Source: Exiguobacterium acetylicum (GTDB taxonomy: Bacteria; Bacillota; Bacilli; Exiguobacteriales; Exiguobacteriaceae). Taken from it: 64,000 bases of DNA. Below, one piece after another: positions 1 through 8,039 of this stretch; within the stretch, counting starts at the first letter, position 1, and every line of letters begins with the position of its first letter. The DNA lies in assembly GCF_022170825.1 (NCBI RefSeq), contig NZ_CP081878.1:2935001-2999000 (forward strand), read 5' to 3'. Both the position numbers and the translations under genes were made by a program. Under the pieces are notes generated by a model. The model saw only the letters and a list, made by a program, of their open reading frames with translations, made no database searches and was not told where the DNA came from.

Positions 1-1441
1 CTGTATTAACATCAACACCAACCTGGTTGACAACTGTTTCGACGACAAAATCAAGTGTCTCCTTCAGTTTCGTTTGTGAGACATCATGTTGGTACTGACC
101 GACACCAACCGATTGTGGATCGACTTTGACGAGTTCAGCAAGTGGATCTTGCAGGCGACGTGCAATCGAAATCGCTGATCGTTGTTCGACCTGAAGCTCC
201 GGGAACTCAGTCCGTGCAATCTCCGACGCAGAGTAAATACTCGCGCCTGCTTCATCCACGATCGTAAAAGCGATATCCGTTTGCCCTTTCATCCAGTCTG
301 CAACGAATGCTTCCGTCTCGCGGGAAGCCGTACCGTTACCAATTGCAATCAATTCAATACCATACGTGTCGACGAGCTTTGAAAGGGTTTGGCGCGCTTC
401 TTTCGCTTTTTGCTCTGACATCGTCACGTAGATGACACCGACTTCCTTCATCTCACCTGTCGGATCGATGACCGCCCACTTACAACCTGTCCGGTAAGCC
501 GGATCGAGTCCCAGCATGACTTTCCCTTTCATCGGAGGCTGCATGTAGAGCTGGCGGAGGTTCTTACCGAAGACGTCAATCGCCTGAAGTTCTGCTTTTT
601 CAGTCAGTTCGTTCCGGATTTCTCGTTCGATAGCAGGGAAAACAGACTTTTTATACCCCGTCGTGATCGCCGCTTCAACGATGTCACGTTTCTTTGGCGC
701 CAGTTGTGCATAGGAACGAAGTAATGTTGGTAAAATCTGTTGCTCCTCTAAAACGATTTTCACCGAGACAATTTTCAACGACTCGGCACGATTGATCGCA
801 AGAATCCGGTGGGGAACGATCTGTTGAATTCGTTCGTTGTAGGCATAATACTGTGCAAACACACCTTTTTCATCAACTGCATCCTTTTTCTGCTTCGTGA
901 CGATTTCTGCTGAACGACGTATTTGCTTGCGTATGAACTCACGCACTGTCGCTTGTTCGCCCCACTCCTCGGTGATGATTGATTGCGCCCCGGTAAGGGC
1001 TTCTTCCGAATCGAGTGTACCGCTCAAACGCTGGAACACTGCCTCATCATAGGCAGACTTGTCGCGTAACCAGTCAGCGAGTGGTGCAAGCCCCGCTTCC
1101 CGTGCAATTTCAGCCTTCGTCCGACGTTTTGGTCGAAACGGTAAGTAGATATCTTCGACTTGCTGTAACGTCGTCGCTTCTTCGAGCGTTCGACGGAGTT
1201 CAGGCGTCAGTACACCTTGTTCCTCGATTTTTTCAAGGACGTCACTTCGTCTACTTTCAAGTTGTGTTAATTGTTTATGTCGGTCGAGGATCGCTTTAAT
1301 CGCGACCTCATCGAGTTCACCTGTTTGTTCTTTCCGGTAGCGGGCGATGAACGGAATCGTACCGCCTTCTTCCGTCAATTGTAAGACTGCCTTCACTTGA
1401 GCAGGACGTACATTCAATTCACTTGCGATTCTCTTTTCCAT
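1..1441 (-). CDS. tex: Tex, transcription accessory protein (partial)
   Basis: The gene reads leftward and leaves the window, so only about the first 480 codons of a protein usually near 720 residues are present. Tex is a cytoplasmic nucleic-acid-binding factor with a helical N-terminal part, a YqgF/RNase H-like domain, helix-hairpin-helix motifs and a C-terminal S1 domain. The conserved N-terminal stretch EGGTIPFIARYRKE lies near residues 25-38, and the YqgF-like core VMLGLDPAYRTGCK near residue 305. The S1 domain lies outside. The ATG at 1441 gives the expected N-terminus. tex also lies downstream of the sigB operon in Bacillus subtilis, but here no rsbX lies between. Confidence 0.95.
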   Translation of the reverse strand, partial: MEKRIASELNVRPAQVKAVLQLTEEGGTIPFIARYRKEQTGELDEVAIKAILDRHKQLTQLESRRSDVLEKIEEQGVLTPELRRTLEEATTLQQVEDIYLPFRPKRRTKAEIAREAGLAPLADWLRDKSAYDEAVFQRLSGTLDSEEALTGAQSIITEEWGEQATVREFIRKQIRRSAEIVTKQKKDAVDEKGVFAQYYAYNERIQQIVPHRILAINRAESLKIVSVKIVLEEQQILPTLLRSYAQLAPKKRDIVEAAITTGYKKSVFPAIEREIRNELTEKAELQAIDVFGKNLRQLYMQPPMKGKVMLGLDPAYRTGCKWAVIDPTGEMKEVGVIYVTMSEQKAKEARQTLSKLVDTYGIELIAIGNGTASRETEAFVADWMKGQTDIAFTIVDEAGASIYSASEIARTEFPELQVEQRSAISIARRLQDPLAELVKVDPQSVGVGQYQHDVSQTKLKETLDFVVETVVNQVGVDVNT

Positions 1442-1485
1442 CTGCTTCACCTCTCATTCATTATACCGAAGAATGCATGGAAAAG

Positions 1486-1514
1486 AAAAAAGACTGACAT
1501 GAGGTCAGTCTTTT
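1486..1514 (-). terminator. Terminator of the rsbV-rsbW-sigB transcript
   Basis: The stem GACTGAC/GTCAGTC is followed on the minus strand by a T-run. The stem overlaps the sigB stop codon and lies before tex, so sigB and tex are probably separate transcripts. Confidence 0.75.
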
Positions 1515-2302
1515 GAGAATACTTCATTTGGTTCAACTTTAATTGCTTCACGTAACTTCTGCAAAGCACGTCGTTGGAGACGGGACACGTGCATTTGTGA
1601 AATGCCGAGTAGTTCTCCCGTTTCTTTTTGGCTCATATTGCGATAATAAGCACATTCAAGAATCGAACGCTCGCGGTCCGTTAAGACAGCAAATGCCTTT
1701 TCAAGAATCAGACGCTGATCGACAGAGTCATAGCCATTCTCTTGGTTACCAACGAGGTCGAGCAAGGTGACGGTACTACCTTCCTGATCTGCCTCAATCG
1801 AGCTGTCGACGGATAGAGCTTGATAGCTCTTACCCATCTCGAGTGTTTCAAGGACTTCCTCTTCTGATACCTCAAGGCGAGCAGCAATCTCGTCAATGCG
1901 TGGAGAACGTTGTAGCTCCGTCGTCAATTCCTCGACTGCCTTTTTGATTTTTGGTCCAAGTTCCTTGATGCGACGTGGAACGTGGACGCTCCATGTCTTA
2001 TCGCGGATGAAACGTTTGATTTCTCCGATGATCGTCGGAACAGCAAACGATTCAAAACTACGACCAAATTCCTTATCGAATCGGCGAAGTGCTGCGAGTA
2101 ACCCAATCATTCCGACTTGAACAAGATCGTCATGAATCGGTCGACCACGCGAGAACTTCCGGGCCAAAGCTTCTACCAAGTCTGAATAACGCTCGAGTAA
2201 TGCCGCATGCACTTCCTCATCTTGGTCGTCTTGCTGATACAAATCAATCAGTCGAAGTACTTCATCATCACTGTGATGGCGTTGTTGAGACTTTGCTGGC
2301 AC
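1505..2302 (-). CDS. sigB: RNA polymerase sigma factor SigB
   Basis: General-stress sigma factor of the sigma-70 group 3 type. Region 2 is seen in 'DDLVQVGMIGLLAALRRFD', followed by 'SFAVPTIIGEIKRFIRDKTW'. Region 3 follows. Region 4 with its helix-turn-helix ends in 'SQKETGELLGISQMHVSRLQ'. An in-frame ATG lies at 2317, but a good Shine-Dalgarno sequence (AGGTGG) lies just inside it, six bases before a GTG at 2302. The GTG is therefore the preferred start, giving 265 residues and a 35-base overlap with rsbW. Its activity should be held by the RsbW anti-sigma factor and released by RsbV. A sigma-B promoter before rsbV implies autoregulation. Confidence 0.95.
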   Translation of the reverse strand: MPAKSQQRHHSDDEVLRLIDLYQQDDQDEEVHAALLERYSDLVEALARKFSRGRPIHDDLVQVGMIGLLAALRRFDKEFGRSFESFAVPTIIGEIKRFIRDKTWSVHVPRRIKELGPKIKKAVEELTTELQRSPRIDEIAARLEVSEEEVLETLEMGKSYQALSVDSSIEADQEGSTVTLLDLVGNQENGYDSVDQRLILEKAFAVLTDRERSILECAYYRNMSQKETGELLGISQMHVSRLQRRALQKLREAIKVEPNEVFSKD

Positions 2303-2750
2303 TTTGACCCACCTCATCTCTATTCATATATTTTGTCATATGGACAGTGACGCCGTTCGCTTTCTCGATCGTTACTTGATCCATCAATGCTTCGATCATC
2401 AAGATACCGAGTCCTCCTTCATGCAAGGAATCGAGATCGTGTGAATCCGTGATTGGTTCACTTTGGCGTTTGACCTCATCTTTATCAAACGTAATGCCGT
2501 TATCTTTGACGACAATCTCCAGACGATCGTCAGGGTAGACGTTGCATGTCAATGCGATACTACCATCTTCTTTTCCTTCATATGCATGTTGGACAGCGTT
2601 CGCGCACGCTTCTGAGACCGCGATTTTGATATCTTCGATGTCGTCATACGTGTATCCCATCCGATTTGCGACGCCTGAAACTGTCAAACGTGCAATCGCT
2701 ACATATTCCGGTTTTGCCGGTAATGTCATGTTCAGTTGTTCGTTCTTCAT
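2268..2750 (-). CDS. rsbW: Anti-sigma-B factor, serine kinase RsbW
   Basis: GHKL-fold serine kinase of 160 residues that binds SigB and phosphorylates the antagonist RsbV. The ATP-binding N-box is visible in 'AVSEACANAVQHAYEG', with the downstream D-x-G-type motif in 'VVKDNGITFD' and a glycine-rich lid in 'HEGGLGILMIEALMD'. Its start overlaps the end of rsbV (ATGA) and its end overlaps sigB, so the three genes are translationally coupled. This fits the fixed stoichiometry needed for partner switching. The length is typical of the family. Confidence 0.95.
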   Translation of the reverse strand: MKNEQLNMTLPAKPEYVAIARLTVSGVANRMGYTYDDIEDIKIAVSEACANAVQHAYEGKEDGSIALTCNVYPDDRLEIVVKDNGITFDKDEVKRQSEPITDSHDLDSLHEGGLGILMIEALMDQVTIEKANGVTVHMTKYMNRDEVGQSASKVSTTPSQ

Positions 2751-3073
2751 TGCGTACCACCTCGTACACCACTATCAATTGTAATGATGCTTGAAAGACC
2801 AGTGATCTCGAACAGGCGACGGATTCGTTCAGAAACACCAACGAGCGTGAACGATGTGCCGTTCTTTTTCGCTGCTTTGAGTGCGCCAACGAAAACGCCA
2901 AGACCTGTTGAATCCATATAGTGAACTTCATCCAAGTGCACAATGACGTCATTTGTTTCGACTGCTGGGACTAATTCTTGGCGAAGCTTTGGTGCCGTAT
3001 ACGTATCAATCTCACCTGCGATATAAAGATGCGTCTGACCGTCAAGCTGCTCTGTTTTAATTGTTAAATCCAT
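2747..3073 (-). CDS. rsbV: Anti-anti-sigma factor RsbV
   Basis: STAS-domain protein of 108 residues that, when dephosphorylated, captures RsbW and frees SigB. The phosphoacceptor region is 'YMDSTGLGVFVGALK', where the serine of DSTGLG is the conserved phosphorylation site of the family. A TTG at 3091 is in frame, but AGGAGG lies immediately after it and nine bases before the ATG at 3073, so the ATG is the start. A PP2C phosphatase (RsbU or RsbP) is needed to activate it. None is encoded in this window, unlike in B. subtilis where rsbU lies directly upstream. Confidence 0.95.
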   Translation of the reverse strand: MDLTIKTEQLDGQTHLYIAGEIDTYTAPKLRQELVPAVETNDVIVHLDEVHYMDSTGLGVFVGALKAAKKNGTSFTLVGVSERIRRLFEITGLSSIITIDSGVRGGTQ

Positions 3074-3161
3074 CTTCAAGTTCCTCCTCAAGGAAAATCT
3101 GTCTATGTGGTCTTTCTATTTATCCTACCTCATCCCTTTATAAAAAGGTCACTTGGGTATG

Positions 3162-3187
3162 TTTCCCCGTAAAGAAAACTTTGAAAC
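3162..3187 (-). promoter_or_regulatory. Sigma-B-type promoter of rsbV-rsbW-sigB
   Basis: On the minus strand GTTTCA, 14 bases, then GGGAAA. This matches the sigma-B consensus (GTTTaa, 12-15 bases, GGGwAw). It lies about 90 bases before rsbV, where the autoregulatory sigma-B promoter lies in B. subtilis. Confidence 0.75.
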
Positions 3188-3210
3188 CCATTTTATAAAA
3201 AAAGAGGTCA

Positions 3211-3238
3211 AAAAAAGTCGCATACGCTAGTATCGACT
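3211..3238 (-). terminator. Terminator of the ndoAI-ndoA transcript
   Basis: A stem with outer arms AGTCG/CGACT and inner arms ATAC/GTAT is followed on the minus strand by six T. It separates the toxin-antitoxin transcript from the rsbV operon. Confidence 0.75.
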
Positions 3239-3267
3239 CTTCTTGTGTTGCGCTTCTATGTAAGTGC

Positions 3268-3618
3268 CTAAAAATCAACCAAGCCTAAGCTGATTGCGAC
3301 GGCACTATTTACTTTCATCATCGTGTCTGGATCTAGATGTGTGACTTTATCCGTTAGACGTCGTTTATCAATTGTCCGGATTTGCTCAAGTAAGATGACC
3401 GAATCACGTTCTAATCCGTGTCGCTCTCGATATACTTCCACATGGGTCGGTAGTTTGGCTTTGTCGATCTGTGCCGTGATCGCAGCCACGATGACTGTCG
3501 GGCTGAATCGGTTACCAATATCATTTTGTAGAACAAGCACGGGACGAACTCCCCCTTGTTCCGATCCGACCACAGGTGACAAATTTGCATAAAACACGTC
3601 GCCACGTTTGACTATCAA
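3268..3618 (-). CDS. ndoA: Endoribonuclease toxin EndoA (MazF family)
   Basis: A 116-residue MazF-type mRNA interferase that cuts single-stranded RNA at short motifs. The family N-terminus '[20 protein letters not shown]' is present, followed by '[12 protein letters not shown]' with the catalytic arginine, '[10 protein letters not shown]', and '[12 protein letters not shown]'. The C-terminal part is complete. It lies three bases after the antitoxin gene in the order alr, antitoxin, toxin seen in B. subtilis. In that species rsbR and the stressosome follow; here a terminator follows instead. Confidence 0.96.
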   Translation of the reverse strand: MIVKRGDVFYANLSPVVGSEQGGVRPVLVLQNDIGNRFSPTVIVAAITAQIDKAKLPTHVEVYRERHGLERDSVILLEQIRTIDKRRLTDKVTHLDPDTMMKVNSAVAISLGLVDF

Positions 3619-3621
3619 AGC

Positions 3622-3846
3622 TTACACCCCGCTTACTTGACGTAGGAGTGAGAACTCCGCCTCCGTTTCAATCTGGAACATTTCGCCTACGATCGATAAA
3701 TTGATTGCTGCCATTTCTTCGTAACCACGCTTCAATTCCTCACGTAGCTGACGCTTGCGTTCTTCGGTCGTATGGTTCGACTTCATCCCAATCGTCTCCT
3801 TCGCTACATTTCGCTCAACAAACTGCATTTCCCGTTGTTGGACCAA
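3622..3846 (-). CDS. ndoAI: EndoA antitoxin, short NdoAI-like
   Basis: A 74-residue protein whose C-terminal half (LKRGYEEMAAINLSIVGE ... RQVSGV) matches the EndoA-binding half of NdoAI. The start is a TTG at 3846 with GGAGGTG eight bases upstream. Relative to B. subtilis NdoAI (93 residues) it has nearly 30 fewer residues before the RGY motif, and the usual ribbon-helix-helix strand/helix sequence is not recognisable. The upstream 140 bases hold no coding sequence that could restore it. It should neutralise EndoA. Whether it still binds DNA is doubtful. Confidence 0.85.
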   Translation of the reverse strand: MVQQREMQFVERNVAKETIGMKSNHTTEERKRQLREELKRGYEEMAAINLSIVGEMFQIETEAEFSLLRQVSGV

Positions 3847-3902
3847 GATAATGGCACCTCCAGATTCACTGAAACCTTAACGAACGACTCACTTTCTACT
3901 TC

Positions 3903-3931
3903 AATATATCAGTCGAATTCAGAAAATACAA
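3903..3931 (-). promoter_or_regulatory. Candidate sigma-A promoter of ndoAI-ndoA
   Basis: TTGTAT, 17 bases, TATATT on the minus strand, in the AT-rich gap between alr and the antitoxin gene. It allows toxin-antitoxin expression apart from alr. Confidence 0.5.
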
Positions 3932-3985
3932 TCAAAATTCAAACAAATAACATATTTTTGCCATCTTATTGATGTCCTGTACGAA

Positions 3986-5059
3986 TCATTGACGCGGAAC
4001 ACGCTTCGAGAATTGGCAAAGAACTTCATAGTTGATCGTCCCGAGCCAATGCGCTGCTTCCTCAATCGGTGCACCTTCCCCAATCAAGATGACTTCCGTC
4101 CCAGTCGGATATTCTCTTGGTAAACGAATCATGAGTCGATCCATACAAACACGTCCGACGATTTCACACGGTAGACCGTCTACGATCAGTGAATAACCTT
4201 GGAACTTGCGTGACCAGCCATCCGCATAACCGATTGGAACAGTTCCGATCCATTCATCGGTCGGCGCTGTATAGGTTGCGCCGTAACTAATCGATTGACC
4301 CGGCTCGACTTGTTTGACTTGCATCAAGCGGCTTTTCAGGGAAAAGGCTGGTTTTAAGAACTCATAATATCCCACCATCTCATCAGACGGCAACGCACCA
4401 TATAACGCGATGCCGACTCGAACGACGTTGAACGGTGCTTGACCTGCTAGACGAATCGCTGCCGCTGAATTCGCGCAGTGGATATATCGAATGTCTGGTA
4501 CGTGTGCAACATAAGATAAAAACGTTTCAAGCTGACGTTCGAACAACCGACTGTTCAGCTCATCCGCGGTCGCGAAATGCGTATAGATTCCTTCGAGTTC
4601 AATCAGATCATCATCACATTCAGTAAGGATTTGCTTCAATTCATCGACATGTTGTAGTCCGAGTCGACCCATTCCCGTATCGACTTTGATATGCAAGCGA
4701 AGATGATCAATTTCCGTCAAATGCTGTTTTGCTTCCCGTAGCCACTCCGCTGAGAAGACGGGAACAGCGACGTCATAATTCGAAGCGACGGGCGCATGCT
4801 CCGGCAGTAAGGCTTCAAGCATCAGGATCGGCGCTTGGATGCCTGCTTCCCGCAACTCGATTGCCTCTTCAAGAAGCGCAACAGCGAGTAAGTCGGCTCC
4901 ATTATCTAAAGCAATCTCAGCGACTGTCACTGCCCCGTGACCATAGCCGTCCGCTTTGACGACCGCCATCACCTGTTGCTCGCCCATTCGTTGTTTAATT
5001 TCGCGTATATTATGTGCGATCGCTTCCCGATCGATTTCAATCCAAGTTGGTCGGTACAT
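3986..5059 (-). CDS. alr: Alanine racemase
   Basis: PLP-dependent enzyme (357 residues, normal length) that interconverts L- and D-alanine for peptidoglycan. The N-terminal TIM barrel carries the PLP lysine at residue 35 in 'AVVKADGYGHGA'. The C-terminal beta domain contains 'SISYGATYTAP' with the second catalytic tyrosine and 'VCMDRLMIRLP'. It begins inside the end of acpS (23-base overlap) with a GAGGG ribosome site, so the two genes are probably co-transcribed. Confidence 0.97.
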   Translation of the reverse strand: MYRPTWIEIDREAIAHNIREIKQRMGEQQVMAVVKADGYGHGAVTVAEIALDNGADLLAVALLEEAIELREAGIQAPILMLEALLPEHAPVASNYDVAVPVFSAEWLREAKQHLTEIDHLRLHIKVDTGMGRLGLQHVDELKQILTECDDDLIELEGIYTHFATADELNSRLFERQLETFLSYVAHVPDIRYIHCANSAAAIRLAGQAPFNVVRVGIALYGALPSDEMVGYYEFLKPAFSLKSRLMQVKQVEPGQSISYGATYTAPTDEWIGTVPIGYADGWSRKFQGYSLIVDGLPCEIVGRVCMDRLMIRLPREYPTGTEVILIGEGAPIEEAAHWLGTINYEVLCQFSKRVPRQ

Positions 5060-5417
5060 CCCATTCCCTCTTCTCTAATAAGACTTGCGCAGACGCATAG
5101 TGCTCAGAATGTGTGATCGAGACGTGGATGACGCCATCGAACGGTCCAGTCATGATTGGTCTTCCCGTCTCATCGTTTAAGACTTCGACGTCCTGCCAGG
5201 AGACTTCTTTTCCAACGCCGGTTCCGAATGCCTTGACGAATGCTTCTTTTGCGGCGAAGCGTCCAGCGAGGTACTCGATACGGCGGTGTCCTAAGAGCGA
5301 TTGAAACCGCTCCTGCTCTGCCTGCGTTAAGATTCTTCCCGCAAAACGTGGTTGTCGCTCGAGCGTTTGCTCGATTCGATTCAGTTCCACCAAATCGATT
5401 CCAATTCCATAAATCAT
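5037..5417 (-). CDS. acpS: Holo-[acyl-carrier-protein] synthase
   Basis: A 126-residue AcpS-type phosphopantetheinyl transferase that moves the 4'-phosphopantetheine arm of CoA onto acyl carrier protein for lipid synthesis. The metal-binding motifs are visible as 'GIGIDLVEL' (Asp8) and 'RFAAKEAFVKAFGTG'. GGAGG lies eight bases before the ATG at 5417, which rules out upstream in-frame starts. The gene is divergent from the rhomboid gene and overlaps alr. Confidence 0.96.
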   Translation of the reverse strand: MIYGIGIDLVELNRIEQTLERQPRFAGRILTQAEQERFQSLLGHRRIEYLAGRFAAKEAFVKAFGTGVGKEVSWQDVEVLNDETGRPIMTGPFDGVIHVSITHSEHYASAQVLLEKREWDVPTNLD

Positions 5418-5485
5418 CCGAGGCGCCTCCACAGTTCTATTCTTCGCCATCTTCATATAGAATGAAGAAGAAGCGAGGTGTTGTC

Positions 5486-6226
5486 ATGTTTAGTCGAACG
5501 GAAAACCTACAAACGTTCACACGTTCTTATCCGGTCGTTTCGTTGTTCATTTTAATCCAAGTCGCCCTGTTTGTCATCGAACAGTTAGGTGTGCTCCTTA
5601 ATCTGACATTCTCTCCTCTAAGTGCAGGGGCATCCATCAATCTCTTAATCGAACAAGGTGAATGGTGGCGTGTCGTCACGGCAACTTTCTTGCATTACGA
5701 TTTTTGGCACATTGCATTCAATACGTTTGCCCTTGTCATCTTTGCTCCACCACTCGAGCGAATGATTGGTCATGGTCGATTTGCTGCCTTTTACTTGCTC
5801 GTTGGTACACTGGCGAATATCTTGACGTACTTCACGAAAATCAATGAACCGTTTTATGGACAAGCTGGAGCATCTGGTGCCATTCTTGGTTTGCTTGGTT
5901 TTTATGTCTACTTGAGTCGATTCAAGCGGACGGTCATCATGGCAGATGATACACGTCTTGTGTATATCTTCACTGCGGTCACAGCAGTCTTTACGTTACT
6001 TGGGTCGAACGTCGCTGTTTTTGGTCACTTGTACGGTTTCGTCCTCGGATTCCTCTTCGGATTCGTCTTCGGTAATCGTGCTGTTCCATTCACACGTCCG
6101 TTCCAAACGGGTCGTCGTACGAGCGGTGGACCTGTCTTCGTAAGTGGCTCTGGTCAATTCGGTCGGATCTTCTTCTATATCATCATCGCGTTTGCTGTAC
6201 TCGGATTATTCTTCCGCTATTTGTAA
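5486..6226 (+). CDS. Rhomboid-family intramembrane serine protease
   Basis: Integral membrane protein of 246 residues with about six membrane segments. The serine of the 'GASGAILGLLGFY' motif is near residue 130 and the catalytic histidine of 'VFGHLYGFVLGFLFG' near residue 181, giving the Ser-His dyad of active rhomboids. The first loop contains 'WWRVVTATFLHYDFWHIAFN', typical of the family. The ATG at 5486 is used because GAGGTG lies five bases upstream. In Bacillales a rhomboid gene often lies beside acpS. The substrate is unknown. Confidence 0.9.
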   Translation: MFSRTENLQTFTRSYPVVSLFILIQVALFVIEQLGVLLNLTFSPLSAGASINLLIEQGEWWRVVTATFLHYDFWHIAFNTFALVIFAPPLERMIGHGRFAAFYLLVGTLANILTYFTKINEPFYGQAGASGAILGLLGFYVYLSRFKRTVIMADDTRLVYIFTAVTAVFTLLGSNVAVFGHLYGFVLGFLFGFVFGNRAVPFTRPFQTGRRTSGGPVFVSGSGQFGRIFFYIIIAFAVLGLFFRYL

Positions 6227-6235
6227 AACGCCATC

Positions 6236-6272
6236 AAAAAGGGACTCCGCTACAAAGCGCGAGTCCCTTTTT
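6236..6272. terminator. Bidirectional terminator
   Basis: AAAAAGGGACTC/GAGTCCCTTTTT arms around a 13-base loop, between two convergent genes. It can serve both strands. Confidence 0.85.
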
Positions 6273-6276
6273 AGTC

Positions 6277-6540
6277 TTATTTGCGAAGCACTTCTGCCAA
6301 GTCCTTCACATCGTCAATCAAGTTATGGATCGTTTCCTGATTATCCGTATAGAGTGCTTTTAGTTCCTCAAAACGTCCTTTTGGATCTTGTTTGACAGCA
6401 GACAATTGTGTTCCTGCACCGCTGAATGTCCGTTTCACTGCTGCGAACTGCGCTTGGCGCGTATCTTTATGCAGTAGTGATAAAGTCGCGCCGACGAGTG
6501 CGCCACCAAGTGTTGCTACGACAAAATAGTTCTTCTTCAT
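6277..6540 (-). CDS. YtxH-like small stress protein
   Basis: An 87-residue protein with one N-terminal hydrophobic segment (FVVATLGGALVGATLSLL) followed by a charged helical tail. The segment followed by 'HKDTRQAQ' resembles the YtxH/YtxG family of general-stress-linked membrane-anchored proteins, but the match is only by pattern. It is probably anchored with a cytoplasmic tail. The next gene starts 20 bases upstream, so the three genes from phhB onward may form one unit. Confidence 0.65.
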   Translation of the reverse strand: MKKNYFVVATLGGALVGATLSLLHKDTRQAQFAAVKRTFSGAGTQLSAVKQDPKGRFEELKALYTDNQETIHNLIDDVKDLAEVLRK

Positions 6541-6559
6541 CTGTTAGTCCCCCTGCATC

Positions 6560-7060
6560 TCACTCATTTGTTGGTGGTACGATTTGATACCGTTTCATGA
6601 CGGGAGAAGGCGCGAACGACTTCCCTGCCTCTTCAGCATACTGGTCTACCGTAAGACGTTCAACTGATTTTGCATAACGGGCGCCGTCCCCCGTCTCGTG
6701 AAACTGAATCAATAAGGCAAGATCCGTTCCTTTCTCGACACGTCCAATCCGAAATGCCTGGAAGCCACTATACTCTGCTCCGATGACTTTCGGATTCGAC
6801 ATGACTTGGTGCACGAATAGATCCCCGCTATTTTGGTCTGCCGGAATCGACCAATAGAAGAGACTACCTTCATTTGAAAAATTCCCACGCGATTCGAGCA
6901 ACGTGTAGGTATTACCACTTTGAAAAGGCGATTTCGAGTCCGTTTCCATCCAGAGGATGGCATCGCCGCTTCCGCTAGCGACACGAATATGAGCATCACG
7001 GGAACGAATTTGTTCAACGAACGAACCGCTACCGAATGTAATCGAAAGTTTAGATGGCAT
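6560..7060 (-). CDS. Unrecognised cytoplasmic protein
   Basis: A 166-residue protein with no signal peptide or membrane segment. I do not recognise a family. It is rich in beta-type sequence with aromatic and Gly/Ser turns ('LSITFGSGSFVEQIRS', 'GNTYTLLESRGNF', 'FYWSIPADQNSG'), suggesting a beta-sandwich. GGAGG six bases before the ATG at 7060 sets the start. The gene overlaps the end of the pterin dehydratase gene by 11 bases and is probably co-transcribed with it. Confidence 0.7.
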   Translation of the reverse strand: MPSKLSITFGSGSFVEQIRSRDAHIRVASGSGDAILWMETDSKSPFQSGNTYTLLESRGNFSNEGSLFYWSIPADQNSGDLFVHQVMSNPKVIGAEYSGFQAFRIGRVEKGTDLALLIQFHETGDGARYAKSVERLTVDQYAEEAGKSFAPSPVMKRYQIVPPTNE

Positions 7061-7325
7061 CACAGGCCTCCGCAAGTTGAAAGTCTTTTTCCGTCAATCC
7101 GTTTTCATCATGAGTCGTCGCCGCAAGTGTAACATTTTTATAATCGATCACAATCCGTGGATGATGATTCAAGTTTTCAGCAACACTCCCAACTTCCTGT
7201 ACGAAATCTAGTGCTGCGGGAAACGATGGCAGTGTGTACGTCCGAACGATTTCATCATCGACGACACTCCAATCCTGCAACCGCTCCAGGCGCTCTTCCA
7301 CTTCATATTCATTCAACCTAGCCAT
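7050..7325 (-). CDS. phhB: 4a-hydroxytetrahydrobiopterin dehydratase (PCD/DCoH)
   Basis: A 91-residue pterin-4a-carbinolamine dehydratase. The active-site signature 'ENLNHHPRIVIDYKNV' is complete, with the downstream 'TTHDENGLTEKDF'. The family recycles 4a-hydroxy-tetrahydropterin formed by aromatic amino-acid hydroxylases, or acts on related pterins. No hydroxylase gene lies nearby. GGAGGAG six bases upstream sets the ATG at 7325. It leads a small minus-strand unit with two small genes. Confidence 0.9.
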   Translation of the reverse strand: MARLNEYEVEERLERLQDWSVVDDEIVRTYTLPSFPAALDFVQEVGSVAENLNHHPRIVIDYKNVTLAATTHDENGLTEKDFQLAEACDAI

Positions 7326-7416
7326 CCCTTTCTCCTCCTCTACTATCATTTTCGTCCTATACTTTATACCCCATTCTTTTACTTCTCTATACCTATTTGT
7401 ATCCGATTTCTTCCTT

Positions 7417-7444
7417 TTGCCTTCTGTGTGAGATAGAGTACAAT
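7417..7444 (+). promoter_or_regulatory. Sigma-A promoter of pncA-pncB
   Basis: TTGCCT, 16 bases, TACAAT, ending 44 bases before the pncA start. Confidence 0.65.
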
Positions 7445-7488
7445 GTGAAAGAGAACACTAATTCAAAATCGGAAAGGGGCTAACGCAT

Positions 7489-8022
7489 ATGCGCGCTCTG
7501 ATTGTCATTGATTACACGATCGATTTCGTTGCTGACGAAGGAAAGCTGACTTGTGGAAAACCAGGACAAGCGATTGAAGATCGAATTGCTACGTTGATGG
7601 AGGAATTTTCAACGGAGGATTACGTCGTCATCGCCAACGATATTCACGAAGAAGGCGATACGTTCCATCCAGAGACTGTCCTTTTCCCGCCGCACAATAT
7701 CCGCGGGACACATGGACGTGATCTTTTCGGGAAAGTCGCTGCCATGGCACGGGTCGCCGATCACGTCATCGACAAGACGCGCTATAGTGCGTTCGCTGGG
7801 ACGGACCTCGATCTACGCTTGCGTGAACGCGGTATCCGCGAAGTCCACCTCGTCGGCGTCTGTACGGACATCTGTGTCCTGCATACAGCTGTTGATGCCT
7901 ACAATCTCGGATATCGTATCGTCGTCCATGCGGATGCTGTCGCAAGCTTTAACGCGACAGGTCACGACTGGGCTCTCACACACTTTAAACAATCGATCGG
8001 CGCAGAAGTCGTCGGCGAATAA
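7489..8022 (+). CDS. pncA: Nicotinamidase / cysteine hydrolase
   Basis: Isochorismatase-fold amidohydrolase (177 residues) that deamidates nicotinamide to nicotinate. The catalytic triad is visible: Asp8 in 'VIDYTIDF', a lysine in 'DKTRYSAF', and the nucleophile cysteine in 'GVCTDICVLHTAVDA'. It lies 17 bases before nicotinate phosphoribosyltransferase, so the pair forms a complete nicotinamide-to-nicotinate-mononucleotide salvage step. A sigma-A promoter lies directly upstream. Confidence 0.92.
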   Translation: MRALIVIDYTIDFVADEGKLTCGKPGQAIEDRIATLMEEFSTEDYVVIANDIHEEGDTFHPETVLFPPHNIRGTHGRDLFGKVAAMARVADHVIDKTRYSAFAGTDLDLRLRERGIREVHLVGVCTDICVLHTAVDAYNLGYRIVVHADAVASFNATGHDWALTHFKQSIGAEVVGE

Positions 8023-8039
8023 GAAGGGATCTGTCCGTC

